64,000 nucleotides of DNA from Lachnospiraceae bacterium (GCA_017482005.1 JAFUOI010000006.1:1-64000); one strand, 5' to 3'. Positions 15,124 to 25,445 are shown, counted from the first letter of the stretch. The notes: generated from the letters alone by a model not told the origin. Made by a program: numbers and translations.

Positions 15124-18027
15124 TTAAAGTTTTGTTGTCTTAAATTCTTCTTTCTTTCCGATAGCATTTTTGAAAAGTATTTTATAAGTTTTCATTTTTT
15201 TCTTCGGAAGCTTTAACGTAATATCTTCATGAACACCTTTTATAGCATTTGTTCCGACAGATTCTAATTTTGTGCCTTTTACAGTAATATTTTTCAAGTT
15301 CTTACATCCGGAAAATGCATTTTTACCGATCTTTGTTACATTTTTACCGATAGTAACACTTGTAATTTTCGTCTTTTTCTTTAATGCATTATTGGCAACA
15401 GATGTTACTTTATAAGATTTTCCTGCAATCTTTACTGTGGCCGGAATCGCAACTTTTTTCAAGGAAGATTTTGTCAATGCCGTAAATGCCACTTCCTTTT
15501 TATCTGCAGATGTCACTTTGTATTTGTAAGAACCGATTGTAAATGTTGTTCCGTTCTTTACTTTGATTGTAAATTTTTTCGTAAACTTGTCTTTATAATT
15601 GTTTTTACCTTTAATTGTAACAACACCTTTTCCGACCTTAACATTATTTTCATACGTTACGGAATAATCGGTACCTTTGACTAACTCTTTACCGTCAAGT
15701 GTTACCGTTACCTTTGGCTTAATCGCCTTTGTTGTATATGCATAAGAAGATTTATCAAATTTAACTTTTGCACCTGCAATCGACTTACGTGTTACTTTGA
15801 AAGTTCCTTCTGCTGTACCTTTGTAATTGTTTTTCGCAGTAACTGTAATGTTCGCAGTACCTGCGTTTTTGTTATTCTCATATGTTACCGTATAGTCATT
15901 CGGCGAAATCACAACCGAACCATAAGAAACCGTTACATTTGTTTTAACCGCTTTTCCTGTATATACCACATTATCTGCTTTTACAACCAAATTGGAAATG
16001 CTGATGAACGGTTTCGGATCAATATCAAATGTTAATTCTTTACTTCCCGCATAATATCCTTTTCCGACAACTTTTACTGTCTTTCGACCTGCATTTGTAT
16101 GGTCTCCGACGTATTCAAAAACATAGTCCTTACCCTCTACAAGTGCAACTTTTGTTATATTTCCTTTCAGATCAGCAGTTGTTGCGAGAGGTTGTCCTGT
16201 GTAAACTACATCTTTTGCATATCCGCTTGCTTTTGAAATATCATAGGAAACCGTCACATCAAATGTAGTTTCCGCACCACCGTAAGAAACGGTTAACGTC
16301 TGCTTACCTACCTTTTTGCTGTCATATCCTGTAACAATACAATCCTCTGTCGCCACTTCATCCACAACCGGATCTGTCTCTGTCACAAAATCCGCTTCCA
16401 CAACCATTCCGTCAAGCACGATATTTTCGCCGTACATGTACTGTGTTTTATTCGGAAGCACCGTCACCTCAATTGCTTCCGACGGTCTCCAGTGATGGAT
16501 GTAGCTATAATTTTCTGTATAATCCGCAACCGCACCCGGTTCGCTGACGAAATAGATATGGTTGTCGTTACTATAGTTGGATGTAAATACTTCCGCAAGG
16601 GCAGTATCCGGATTTAAGAATGTCACTTTTTTCAGGTTACTCATCGAATTAAATGCATATCCATCTATAGATATACATGACTCCGGGATGGTTATTTCTT
16701 TAATCAAGGTACAACCTTGGAATGCCTGTTCACCGATTGTCACACAGGTATCCGGAATCTTAATTTCTTTCAGCGCACTACAATCTAAAAATGCTCTTTC
16801 TCCAATTGACTCGCAGCTTGCAGACAGGGTAATCGTATTTAATCTGTCACAATCTTCAAACGCTGATTCTCCGATTACAGTTACATTGTCCGGAATCACT
16901 ACGGATGTCAGAGAATCGCAACCATAAAACGCTTTGTTGTTCACAGTTTCGCAGGCCGACGGAAGTTCGACCGATCCGAGTTTACTACATCTATAAAACG
17001 CATAAGGTGCTATCTCCTCCACCATGTCCGGAATATCGATTGCCGTAAGTGAAGAACAATCGGAAAACATGTACTTTCCGATAACAAGCGGCTGTGTTCT
17101 TTCTGCAAAAGTTACTGTTTTTAAACTGGTACAGTTAGAAAAAACTCCATATTTATCCACAGCTGACTTTCCACCTGATAACTGCTCCACACCGGCCGGA
17201 ATATACAAAGACGTAATTGCCGTATTACAGAAAGCACCGCTGGCAATGGTCTCACACTCCTCCGGAATTCTGATTACATTAAGAGATGTGTCTCTCCTGC
17301 AAAAATCTTCCGGGATTACTTTGACCTGATCCGGAAGTATCATTTCTTCCAAAGCTGTACAATCGGCAAATGTTCTGGCTCCGAAAGATATCTCCTTGGT
17401 TCTTTCCTCAAAAGTAACCGTATGCAGACTTGTACAACTTTGAAATGTTCCCGAATATTTATTTTCCGCATTTTCTATACTGATACAAGCAGCAGGAATG
17501 GTAACACTTGTCAGTCCTGTACTATAAAAGGCCAATGATCCTATTGATTCAACTCCGGACGGTATCTCACATATTTTTAATGATGTACAATTAGAAAAAG
17601 CACTTTTTCCAATCCGTTTCAAAGTATCCGGAAGTACCACCTCAACAATAGTTTTGTTTTTCTCAAAAGCCGAATCTCCAATAATCGTAATATTATATCC
17701 TGCGATATCACCTGTCGTTAAATCCACAGTTGAAGCCGTTCCATTATACTCTTTCAACACATACTCCGTACCGGATTCCGGCGGAGTTAAAACAAAATCA
17801 CCTACCGTGATATCTTCCTGCGTTGCCCCTTCTGCTTCCACCTCTTCGCTTTCAACCTCTTTTACTTCCGTATCCGATGAAGTCTCAACGCTTATTGTGT
17901 CCTCTCCCATAACACTGATTTCCACTGTCTCCTCAACAGCCGCTTCCTCCGCTGACACCGGTATACACATGCTACCAAGTACTAACTGTGCTGCAAGGAA
18001 AATAAAACAAAAATTCCCTCTTCTCAT
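15124..18027 (-). CDS. BspA-like leucine-rich-repeat surface protein
   Basis: 967 residues, start supported by AGGAGG. Order: signal peptide (about 1-26, hydrophobic then AEEA), an acidic Ser/Thr/Glu-rich linker to about 70, then some fifteen LRR_5 repeats (about 110-510; pattern IGDSAFxxCxxLxxIxIPxxxxxI), a bacterial Ig-like domain (about 525-600), three or so YTG.....VTYENN-type beta repeats (610-850), and a final basic LRR_5 block. There is no LPXTG motif or anchor helix, so it may be held by the basic C-terminal region or be secreted. BspA-like proteins bind host or bacterial surfaces. The repeats make it prone to length variation. Confidence 0.85.
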   Translation of the reverse strand: MRRGNFCFIFLAAQLVLGSMCIPVSAEEAAVEETVEISVMGEDTISVETSSDTEVKEVESEEVEAEGATQEDITVGDFVLTPPESGTEYVLKEYNGTASTVDLTTGDIAGYNITIIGDSAFEKNKTIVEVVLPDTLKRIGKSAFSNCTSLKICEIPSGVESIGSLAFYSTGLTSVTIPAACISIENAENKYSGTFQSCTSLHTVTFEERTKEISFGARTFADCTALEEMILPDQVKVIPEDFCRRDTSLNVIRIPEECETIASGAFCNTAITSLYIPAGVEQLSGGKSAVDKYGVFSNCTSLKTVTFAERTQPLVIGKYMFSDCSSLTAIDIPDMVEEIAPYAFYRCSKLGSVELPSACETVNNKAFYGCDSLTSVVIPDNVTVIGESAFEDCDRLNTITLSASCESIGERAFLDCSALKEIKIPDTCVTIGEQAFQGCTLIKEITIPESCISIDGYAFNSMSNLKKVTFLNPDTALAEVFTSNYSNDNHIYFVSEPGAVADYTENYSYIHHWRPSEAIEVTVLPNKTQYMYGENIVLDGMVVEADFVTETDPVVDEVATEDCIVTGYDSKKVGKQTLTVSYGGAETTFDVTVSYDISKASGYAKDVVYTGQPLATTADLKGNITKVALVEGKDYVFEYVGDHTNAGRKTVKVVGKGYYAGSKELTFDIDPKPFISISNLVVKADNVVYTGKAVKTNVTVSYGSVVISPNDYTVTYENNKNAGTANITVTAKNNYKGTAEGTFKVTRKSIAGAKVKFDKSSYAYTTKAIKPKVTVTLDGKELVKGTDYSVTYENNVKVGKGVVTIKGKNNYKDKFTKKFTIKVKNGTTFTIGSYKYKVTSADKKEVAFTALTKSSLKKVAIPATVKIAGKSYKVTSVANNALKKKTKITSVTIGKNVTKIGKNAFSGCKNLKNITVKGTKLESVGTNAIKGVHEDITLKLPKKKMKTYKILFKNAIGKKEEFKTTKL

Positions 18028-18065
18028 AGTAAACCTCCTATTTTTTATTTGTGGTATCGTTAAAA

Positions 18066-18094
18066 GAATACCACTTTAAGTGTTTAATTACAAC
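18066..18094 (-). promoter_or_regulatory. Promoter of the BspA-like gene
   Basis: Minus strand TTGTAA (18094-18089), 17 bases, TATTCT (18071-18066), 39 bases before the start codon. Confidence 0.5.
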
Positions 18095-18196
18095 TCTTAT
18101 CGTGTGGATTCTCTGTATTTTCTACACAATAAGCGTTGTTTTTCCTACCCTTCGTTACTATAGAGAGAGGGAAACCCCAAAAAGTTTCAAAATATT

Positions 18197-19048
18197 TTAT
18201 TTTTTTATAAATTTATTAAAATGAATGCAATCCGTCGGACAGACAGTTGCACATTTTCCACATTTAATACACTCCGGTGAAACCGAAATTTCCTGCGGCT
18301 CCAAATTGACGGGACATGCTTTTTTGCAATTCATACAAGAAATACATTTCTCTTTTTCCCAACAGACCTGCACAAGGGAAAAACGGTTAAACCATCCGTA
18401 AATTGCCCCGAGAGGACATAAATACTGACAAAACGGGCGGTAAATTTTGATTGATAATACAGTAATCACAATCAGTATTGCCAGCTTCCATCCGAACAAA
18501 CCTCCTGCTTGCGCACGTAGGTTCGCATCGGCTAACATCAGCGGAACCGCTCCCATAAGTGTTCCCGACGGACAAATATATTTGCAGAATGCCGGAACTT
18601 TGGCAAATCCGGTAAAAAGAATTGCAGAACCAAGTATCACAAGTCCGAACAACATCACGTACTTTCCGTATTTGAGCACTTTATGTCCCGGTAACTGCTT
18701 TCTCTTACGAAACAGAGGAATTTTGTGCAGCAGATCCTGAAACAGTCCGAACGGACAAAGCCAACCGCAGACAAAACGTCCGAAGATACTCCCGAACACA
18801 AAGAAAAAACCGAGAACAGCAAATGGTACCTCCAGCTTACGCTTTGCGAGAGCATTTTGCAGCGCGCCCAGCGGACAGGATCCCAATGCGCCCGGACAGG
18901 AATAGCAGTTCAGCCCCGGAACGCAAGTATATTTCAGAGGACCTTTGTAAATTTTCCCGCTCAAAAAACCATATAGATAGCCATTGGTCAAAATCGTATA
19001 TATAATTTGAAATTTCAGGCGAATGTTTGCCGGACTGATTTTCTTCAT
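18197..19048 (-). CDS. Membrane-bound polyferredoxin (NapH/MauN-like 4Fe-4S protein)
   Basis: 283 residues from ATG 19048, which follows AAAGGA; a TTG 15 bases up is part of the site. About five membrane segments carry two Cys motifs at membrane edges (CGWLCPFG and CQYLCPLGAIYG) plus a CKYICPSG copy. The C-terminus has two ferredoxin clusters (CISCMNCKKACP, CIKCGKCATVCP). Proteins of this type pass electrons through the membrane. With the TlpA-like thioredoxin and the CD1871A-type small protein it forms a conserved-looking redox module. Confidence 0.85.
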   Translation of the reverse strand: MKKISPANIRLKFQIIYTILTNGYLYGFLSGKIYKGPLKYTCVPGLNCYSCPGALGSCPLGALQNALAKRKLEVPFAVLGFFFVFGSIFGRFVCGWLCPFGLFQDLLHKIPLFRKRKQLPGHKVLKYGKYVMLFGLVILGSAILFTGFAKVPAFCKYICPSGTLMGAVPLMLADANLRAQAGGLFGWKLAILIVITVLSIKIYRPFCQYLCPLGAIYGWFNRFSLVQVCWEKEKCISCMNCKKACPVNLEPQEISVSPECIKCGKCATVCPTDCIHFNKFIKK

Positions 19049-19086
19049 TGTACTTCCTTTCAAATGTTCTCAAACAAAAACCGTAC

Positions 19087-19254
19087 CTAACCGATTCCGA
19101 TACATTCAAGGCAGATCATGATTGCCTTTCGATATATGTCATCGTATTGCCGGGTCAAAAATCCCATGACAAAAAGGAGTAAGCCGACGCTTACTCCAAA
19201 TATCCATTTTGTATTTTTTCCGGTTATCGGGTTCTTTTTCTTCGAATCAATCAT
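19087..19254 (-). CDS. CD1871A-family small membrane protein with CxxC
   Basis: A 55-residue frame too short for usual gene calls. The ATG overlaps the stop of the thioredoxin gene (ATGATTGA) and GGAG lies nine bases upstream. One membrane segment (about 18-33, WIFGVSVGLLLFVMGFL) is followed by RKAIMICLECIGIG, whose CLEC is the CxxC that defines CD1871A-family proteins, which are usually found with a thioredoxin and a 4Fe-4S membrane protein as here. Function unknown; electron or thiol relay is a guess. Confidence 0.8.
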   Translation of the reverse strand: MIDSKKKNPITGKNTKWIFGVSVGLLLFVMGFLTRQYDDIYRKAIMICLECIGIG

Positions 19255-19921
19255 CAAATTTATCTCCTACCGTATCGTCGATATCATCTTTCAATGTAAC
19301 CCCTTCTTTTATCAGAAGTTCGTCAATAATTTTCTCCCAAGTATCCTCGTCGTTGGCACCTACAACATATCCAAGCATCTCACCATTGCCATTGACAAAA
19401 AACGTAGTCGGAACTGAACTTACACCACCGACCAGATTGTCAAAAAGTGACTGATTCAGCAAAAGATGCGGATATTCTGCTTCTGTCTGACGAATCAGAT
19501 CCTTGGCATTATCTATATCCGCCTGCGACGCATCCTCCGCCACATCGCTGATGATACCGATCAGTTGAAAGTCTTCCTTTCGATATGACTCTGCAATATC
19601 ACCGAGATCCGGCATTTCTGCAAGGCATGGATTACAATACGTCGCCCACACATTAATCATTGTTACCTTAGACTCACTAAACTGCTCGGAAGAAAACTCT
19701 TTCCCATCAATTGTATTGGCTGTAAAACTCACAATATACGGCTCCTTCGCATTTTCACTTGATGAATCCGCAGGATCCGTCTGTCCATCGGTCTTACTTT
19801 CGCTTTCCGTAACATTCTGCTGCGTTGTCTCTTCCGGCGCCGCACTCTGCAGCGGCACTTTATCGGAACAACCTGTCAACAACATTCCCATAAGCAACAT
19901 CATATACAATAGTTTTTTCAT
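19247..19921 (-). CDS. TlpA-like thioredoxin-family lipoprotein
   Basis: 224 residues from ATG 19921 (GGAG six bases upstream). Signal sequence with lipobox LLTGC, then a Ser/Glu-rich linker to about residue 60, then a TlpA/ResA-type thioredoxin fold: NVWATYCNPCLAEMP (active CxxC as CNPC) and the cis-Pro motif SSVPTTFF. Expected to be anchored outside the membrane and to reduce or exchange disulfides. The downstream membrane polyferredoxin may supply electrons (inference). Confidence 0.9.
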   Translation of the reverse strand: MKKLLYMMLLMGMLLTGCSDKVPLQSAAPEETTQQNVTESESKTDGQTDPADSSSENAKEPYIVSFTANTIDGKEFSSEQFSESKVTMINVWATYCNPCLAEMPDLGDIAESYRKEDFQLIGIISDVAEDASQADIDNAKDLIRQTEAEYPHLLLNQSLFDNLVGGVSSVPTTFFVNGNGEMLGYVVGANDEDTWEKIIDELLIKEGVTLKDDIDDTVGDKFDD

Positions 19922-19950
19922 ACTCATCTCCGCTTTCTATAACGATATTT

Positions 19951-21609
19951 CTATTTAATTGAGAGATCTGAGGCGCCGCTGATAATAAAGCCGATATCGT
20001 TCACTTTGCTTCCCGCAGACACCTTTCCGTTGTAATCCATATTTGTTATCTTTAGTTTGCTGCCGCTTACTGAATAGTTGCCGTTCCATCCGTCGGATAA
20101 TTCGATATCTCCGTTAAAAGAAATGCTAATCTCCCAGTTGTCGATGTCTTTGCCCGATATATTTTCAAGCTCAAGCACATACTGATAGAACTTCTTGCCC
20201 TCGGATTCCCAGCTGCCTGTCACAGTCGCCTTGTATTTAAAGTTATCACTCTCTCCCGACACAGCATCAGCCGTCTTTTTTTCCTTTTCTTTATCGGAAT
20301 CAGACGATCCTTCGTCCGCGTTCGCAGAATTCGAAGAACTATTCGATTTCGTATTATCTTTGGTTTCCTCTGTTACCTCTGACTTACTCTTATCTTCAGA
20401 AACAGAATTTCCAACCTCACGATTTCCGGTTAAAAGCGCATAAATCCACCTTCCGTTCTGCGAAAGGTCATCCTGTGAAAAGCCGGATGTCTTGGAACAA
20501 CCGTCTTTAAAAATCGAAGATGTTTCGTTCTTATTGGAAAGATTCCAAGTCACATAGCTGACTCCCTTTGCATCCAATGCCTTAATCCATTCATTTGACT
20601 GGTATTCATCAAACGCACCGCTTCCGCTGGCATCACATGTTCCGAATTCGGACACAAAAATCGGAAGTCCCGCATCAATTGCCTTATTCATGCGGTCACG
20701 CAGCCAATCTGTATGAGTAGTCGCATAAAAGTGAAGCGCATACATAACATTGTCATACTCTGTAATCGGATCTGCTGCTGCTTTGTCCACATCCTGACAC
20801 CAGGTCGGCGTTCCGACAATAATGAGCGCATCCTTATCATTTGCACGGATAATCGGAATAATCTCAAGGGCATAACTTTTGACATCCGCCCATGAGGTTC
20901 CTCCGTTTGGCTCATTACAAATCTCGTAAATCACGTTGTCAGCACCTGCATATTCTTTAGACATTTCTTCAAAGAATTTCTTCGCCTCATCTTTGTAGAC
21001 ATTGGGATTTTCATCACGCAAAATATGCCAGTCAATAATAACATACATGTCCGAATTTGTGGCATATTGAACTCCGTCTTTCACAATCTGCTTTAACTTA
21101 TTTTTATCTCCGTCCGTGCAATAACCGCCGTTTTCTGCCGTATACATCGCAAGGCGCATCACATTGGCATTCCACTCTTTGTGAAGCTCTCCAAACAGCT
21201 CCTGATTTACATACTGCGGAAACCAGGAAAGGCCGTGTGTACTGATTCCGCGAAGCTGCACCGGATTACCCTTGTCATCCACAAGCTGTGTCCCTTCCAC
21301 ATGAAGTGCGCCGGATACTGACGGCGTTGCAAGTGCTGTCTTCCCGGTTGTTTCAGGCTTACCGTCTTCTTCCTTCTCAGTTGTCTCTGACTTACTCTTA
21401 TCTTCTTTCTCCCCGGAATCTCCTGCTTCGTTTTCTCCGAAAGCCTCGGCCTTATCCGCATCTTCAACTCCGTCTTCAGAAGTCTTTTGGGCTGACTGCG
21501 TCTCCACCTGTACATCAGACACTGCATCCTCTGTTTTTTCAGATGGGCTGCACGCTGCAAGACTCAAACATAGTATCGCCGAACATGCGAGCAATAATAC
21601 TTTTTTCAT
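19951..21609 (-). CDS. GH5 endoglucanase lipoprotein with C-terminal CBM2-like module
   Basis: 552 residues. Lipobox SLAAC, an acidic linker to about residue 95, then a GH5 TIM barrel beginning with HVEGTQLVDDKGNPVQLRGI. Catalytic glutamates lie in IYEICNEPNG (acid/base, about 230) and IFVSEFGT (nucleophile, about 320). A second Ser/Glu/Lys-rich linker leads to a 95-residue beta domain (YKATVTGSWESEGKKFYQY, then LSDGWNGNYS) resembling cellulose-binding CBM2/CBM3-type modules. Predicted to cleave beta-1,4-glucans at the cell surface. It ends 30 bases before the TlpA-like start; whether they share a transcript is uncertain. Confidence 0.85.
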   Translation of the reverse strand: MKKVLLLACSAILCLSLAACSPSEKTEDAVSDVQVETQSAQKTSEDGVEDADKAEAFGENEAGDSGEKEDKSKSETTEKEEDGKPETTGKTALATPSVSGALHVEGTQLVDDKGNPVQLRGISTHGLSWFPQYVNQELFGELHKEWNANVMRLAMYTAENGGYCTDGDKNKLKQIVKDGVQYATNSDMYVIIDWHILRDENPNVYKDEAKKFFEEMSKEYAGADNVIYEICNEPNGGTSWADVKSYALEIIPIIRANDKDALIIVGTPTWCQDVDKAAADPITEYDNVMYALHFYATTHTDWLRDRMNKAIDAGLPIFVSEFGTCDASGSGAFDEYQSNEWIKALDAKGVSYVTWNLSNKNETSSIFKDGCSKTSGFSQDDLSQNGRWIYALLTGNREVGNSVSEDKSKSEVTEETKDNTKSNSSSNSANADEGSSDSDKEKEKKTADAVSGESDNFKYKATVTGSWESEGKKFYQYVLELENISGKDIDNWEISISFNGDIELSDGWNGNYSVSGSKLKITNMDYNGKVSAGSKVNDIGFIISGASDLSIK

Positions 21610-21631
21610 TTCAAAATGCCTCCGTTCTTAT

Positions 21632-23305
21632 TTACTCCGTTTCACCCTGGCTCTCCAATTCGATCAGGGTTACCGTCACATTGGAACAATACAACGCAAT
21701 ATGCTCCATCTCATCCAAAATTTCATGAAACACAAACTCGCTCTGCTTATTGCATCGGCCGGATTGGATTCTTGAAATATGTGCCATTTTGTACTCGTTA
21801 CATAACGATCCGACGTTCTTTTTCATACTGCTTACTTCTGCCGCACGCTCTATATCTTCATTGCTGAAAACCTCAATCGTGACTTCCAAAATATTTTTTA
21901 CAGCATCATTTAATTCAGAGAGCTCTTTTTGTGCTTCCTCAGAAAAGTGCGCGTTACTCTCATGCAACTCATTCGCCACATCTGCAAGACTTACCGCCTG
22001 ATCTGCAAGACGCTCAAACTCTCCGACCATATATAAAATCTTGGACACCTGCCTACTCTGCGTGATATCCATCTCACCCGTCGCAAGACGCACCAAATAT
22101 GCTTCCAACTTATCCTCGTATTTGTCTATCAGATTCTCCCTCTTATGCACCTTGCTGTAACGCTCTTCCGAATACTCTTCCAAAAGTTTCATGGAACGGA
22201 TCAAATTCGAACGAACCTTTTTTACCATTCCGTCCATCACGACCTGACTTTGGCGGATTGCAAGCTCCGGATTTTCCAAAAAATTCTCCTCCAGAAGATC
22301 AAAAATTTCCGTCTCGTTTTCATCTTCTCCCTTCACAGGAACGAGAAAATACAACAATTTTTCCATCTGTTTAATAAATGGAAACAGAAATATCGTAAAT
22401 ACGATACGGAACACGGAATTTATTACAGCGATACTAACCGGAGACATGACATCTTCCATAAACGAAAAATGAACCAACGCGTTTGCTCCATAAAATAAAA
22501 CGGAACACAAAATCATTCCGAACAGGTCATTAACCAGATACGCAAATGCTGTTCTTTTTCCGTTCTTACTGGCTCCGATGGCAGACAAAAGCACCGGACA
22601 GGATGCTCCTACACTGATTCCCATAACAATCGGAAATGCAGATGCAAAGTTAATGCTTCCGGTCACGGAAAGTGCCTGCAAAACACCGATTGCCGCAGAT
22701 GCACTCTGCAGGACAACCGAAAAAACAATCCCAAGTAAAATACCTAATATCGGATTGGAAAACATTGTAATCATACTACGGAATGTTGCACTTTCCTTCA
22801 GCGGCGAAACTGCCCCGCTCATCATCTGCATTCCGACCATCAAGATCACAAATCCAAACAGAACATCTCCGATATTTCGGTGCAATTTCTTTTTCATAAA
22901 CATACGGAAAACAATTCCGACAACCGCTACAACCGCAGTAATCGTTGTCGTGGAAAATATCTGTGTCCAACCGCCGGAACCCTCTATATACGAAAGACAA
23001 AGCACCCAGCCTGTCACACTCGTTCCGATGTTTGCACCCATCACGACGCCGATTGCCTGCGACAATTTCATGATACCGGAATTAACAAAACCGACAACCA
23101 TTACCGATGTCGCCGAGGAAGACTGTATAATCCCTGTCACTGCCAGTCCCAGCATAATTGCACGAAACGGTGTATTTGACAGCCGGTACAGAATCATTTC
23201 CAACTTATTTCCGGCAACATTTTTCAGTCCGTCCCCCATCAGAGTCATTCCGAACAGAAAAAGCGCCACTCCGCATAATAAAGATAATAACATTGATACA
23301 CCCAT
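21632..23305 (-). CDS. Na/Pi cotransporter family protein with PhoU-like tail
   Basis: 557 residues. The first 310 or so form two homologous membrane halves with the family QSSSATS motif (TGIIQSSSATSVMVV) and its counterpart VVLQSASAAIGV. Residues about 350-540 are helical and PhoU-like (RLADQAVSLADVANELHES). Type IIb sodium-phosphate symporters of this kind import or export phosphate; the PhoU-like part may sense phosphate status. The gene ends 22 bases before the cellulase start. Confidence 0.88.
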   Translation of the reverse strand: MGVSMLLSLLCGVALFLFGMTLMGDGLKNVAGNKLEMILYRLSNTPFRAIMLGLAVTGIIQSSSATSVMVVGFVNSGIMKLSQAIGVVMGANIGTSVTGWVLCLSYIEGSGGWTQIFSTTTITAVVAVVGIVFRMFMKKKLHRNIGDVLFGFVILMVGMQMMSGAVSPLKESATFRSMITMFSNPILGILLGIVFSVVLQSASAAIGVLQALSVTGSINFASAFPIVMGISVGASCPVLLSAIGASKNGKRTAFAYLVNDLFGMILCSVLFYGANALVHFSFMEDVMSPVSIAVINSVFRIVFTIFLFPFIKQMEKLLYFLVPVKGEDENETEIFDLLEENFLENPELAIRQSQVVMDGMVKKVRSNLIRSMKLLEEYSEERYSKVHKRENLIDKYEDKLEAYLVRLATGEMDITQSRQVSKILYMVGEFERLADQAVSLADVANELHESNAHFSEEAQKELSELNDAVKNILEVTIEVFSNEDIERAAEVSSMKKNVGSLCNEYKMAHISRIQSGRCNKQSEFVFHEILDEMEHIALYCSNVTVTLIELESQGETE

Positions 23306-23333
23306 AATTTTAAGCCTCTGTCTTCCCGGAATA

Positions 23334-24665
23334 CTACATATACCGGTACTTATCTTTCAGTTTAATAATAAATGCCATAGTCAAAATCAGTGCAACTACT
23401 TCAGCCACCGCAACCGAATACCAGATACCATCCAGCCCCCAGATGAGCGGCATAACGAGAATCGCCGCCACTTGAAACAGTAATGTTCGCAGGAACGAAA
23501 TGATAGCCGAAACTAACCCATTGCTGAGTGCCGTAAACAGAGAAGAGCCGAAAATATTGAAACCGCAAAACAGGAAACTTAAAGCATATACACGAAATCC
23601 TTTGACTGTCATCTCACATAATTCCTGATCGTAACCCACGAACAACTCTGCTAACATCCTCGAAAAGAAAAGTCCCACAAACAGCAGTAAAACTCCTGCA
23701 ACCAAGTTCAAATTCATACTCTTTTTAAAGATACTTTTTAGTTCTGATTCATTTCCGGCGCCATAGTGAAAGCCGATGATCGGAGCAGTTCCGATGGCAT
23801 ATCCGATAAAGATAGCCACGAAAATAAAATTGACATACATGATAACTCCATATGCCGCAACTCCGTTTTCTCCTGCATATTTCAAAAGCTGAAAATTGTA
23901 CAGCATGGAAACGACGGACATGGATATATTTGTCACAAGCTCCGAGGAACCGTTCGTGCATGTTTTGAGAAGTGCCTGCCCGTCAAGCACCGGTTTAGTT
24001 AGCCGCAGCAAACTCCTTTTCGGTTTTAAAAAAAAGAAAAACGGAGCAATGCCTCCGACCGCCTGACTGATTGCTGTCGCAGCCGCTGCGCCAATCGTGC
24101 CCCATGCAAGCACTCCCATAAACAGGGCATCAAGCACAATATTCGTCACTCCTGCCAGTACTGTCATTACAAGACCGAGCTCCGGCCGCTCCGCCGTCAC
24201 AAGAAAACTTTGGAACATGTTTTGCAGCATAAATGCCGGAAGTGCAATCAGTATAATACGCCCGTAAATAACACAGTAATTGATGATTTCCCCTTCCGCT
24301 CCGAGAAAAATTGCAATCGGTCGCAAAAACAAAATGCCGGCTGCTGCCAGAATACATCCCGTCACAATTCCGACAATCACAAGCATGGAAAAAATCTGAT
24401 TGGCCTTTTCTTTGTTTCCTTCCCCGAGCGTCTTGGAAACAAGGGCACTTCCCCCTGCTCCCAGCATGAATCCGAGAGCCCCCAAAATCATTAAAAAGGG
24501 CATGATTAAGTTTACCGCAGCAAAGGGAATTTTTCCGACATAATTTGATATAAAAAAACCATCTACAACACCATAGATTGACGTAAAAATCATCATCGTG
24601 ATCGGAGGCCACACAAAGCGCAACAATCTCCGATATGTAAAATGGTCCGATAATTGAATTGCCAT
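23334..24665 (-). CDS. MATE-family multidrug exporter
   Basis: 443 residues with twelve predicted membrane helices in two halves. MATE pattern at the N-terminus: RRLLRFVWPPITMMIFTSIY, then VDGFFISNYVG, and GAGGSALVSKTLGEG. Sodium- or proton-driven export of drugs or metabolites; the substrate is not inferable. It starts 42 bases after the ion channel gene ends and 28 bases before the Na/Pi gene starts. Confidence 0.88.
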   Translation of the reverse strand: MAIQLSDHFTYRRLLRFVWPPITMMIFTSIYGVVDGFFISNYVGKIPFAAVNLIMPFLMILGALGFMLGAGGSALVSKTLGEGNKEKANQIFSMLVIVGIVTGCILAAAGILFLRPIAIFLGAEGEIINYCVIYGRIILIALPAFMLQNMFQSFLVTAERPELGLVMTVLAGVTNIVLDALFMGVLAWGTIGAAAATAISQAVGGIAPFFFFLKPKRSLLRLTKPVLDGQALLKTCTNGSSELVTNISMSVVSMLYNFQLLKYAGENGVAAYGVIMYVNFIFVAIFIGYAIGTAPIIGFHYGAGNESELKSIFKKSMNLNLVAGVLLLFVGLFFSRMLAELFVGYDQELCEMTVKGFRVYALSFLFCGFNIFGSSLFTALSNGLVSAIISFLRTLLFQVAAILVMPLIWGLDGIWYSVAVAEVVALILTMAFIIKLKDKYRYM

Positions 24666-24707
24666 TGCTATTTCTCCTGTATTTCTTTTTCTTATTTTTT
24701 CACTTCT

Positions 24708-25445
24708 TTATTCTTGTTTACTTCCCTCTTCTTTTTCTTCCAGTTCTTCCATATAACCGGCGGTTATAATACTTGCCGGAAGTGCCACCACAGCAATTCC
24801 CATAATAGAGGAAATCATTGTCACAACCTGCCCCGCCATGGATGTAGGATAAATATCCCCGTAACCAACCGTTGTGAGGGATACCGTTGCCCAATAAAAT
24901 GCATCAAAAAATGTTTCAAAGGTCTCCGGCTCCACGTTAAATACAACCAGTGATGAAATGAGTATGTAAACCAAAGCTAACCAAACAACCGCCAAAAGCG
25001 AATCTTTCTGCCTTTTAAACACTTCAATAAGAATCGCCACATGTCTGGAATAACGGAACACTTTAAAAATACGGAAAATCCGCAACGTCCGCGCAAGACG
25101 CGTAATTCTCAGCACCCGAAATCCCGGATTAAGCAGTGAAAGCGAAGGAAGAATTGATAACAAATCCACAACTGCCATCGGAGTAAAAGGATACAGGAAA
25201 TAGGATTTCACACCTTTTTTTAACTTCAAATCCGCAGTAAACAAACGCAAAATATAATCTATGATAAATACGACAACTGCAACTCTGTCAATCCACACAA
25301 ACAAAGGCATCTCTTCCTTAAACGCAAGAGGAATAATACTCAGCACAATCATGATCATCATGAAAATATCATAAAAATCATATACAAGATTTGTTTTATT
25401 ATTTTCATCCGTCACTTCCAAAAGCGCAAATAATTTTTTTCTCAT
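24708..25445 (-). CDS. Voltage-gated potassium-type ion channel
   Basis: 245 residues from the ATG at 25445. Six helices of the Kv type: S4 carries regularly spaced Arg (RVLRITRLARTLRIFRIFKVFR), and the pore loop has the potassium filter TTVGYGD followed by a pore-lining helix. The C-terminus is short and acidic, without an RCK domain. Likely a homotetrameric plasma-membrane potassium channel. It follows a terminator and probably has its own promoter. Confidence 0.9.
   Translation of the reverse strand: MRKKLFALLEVTDENNKTNLVYDFYDIFMMIMIVLSIIPLAFKEEMPLFVWIDRVAVVVFIIDYILRLFTADLKLKKGVKSYFLYPFTPMAVVDLLSILPSLSLLNPGFRVLRITRLARTLRIFRIFKVFRYSRHVAILIEVFKRQKDSLLAVVWLALVYILISSLVVFNVEPETFETFFDAFYWATVSLTTVGYGDIYPTSMAGQVVTMISSIMGIAVVALPASIITAGYMEELEEKEEGSKQE

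Noticed and set aside
22578..23483. 301-residue plus-strand frame
   Set aside because: Antisense to the Na/Pi transporter and the MATE gene end; Thr/Pro/Ile-rich mirror composition, no start site.
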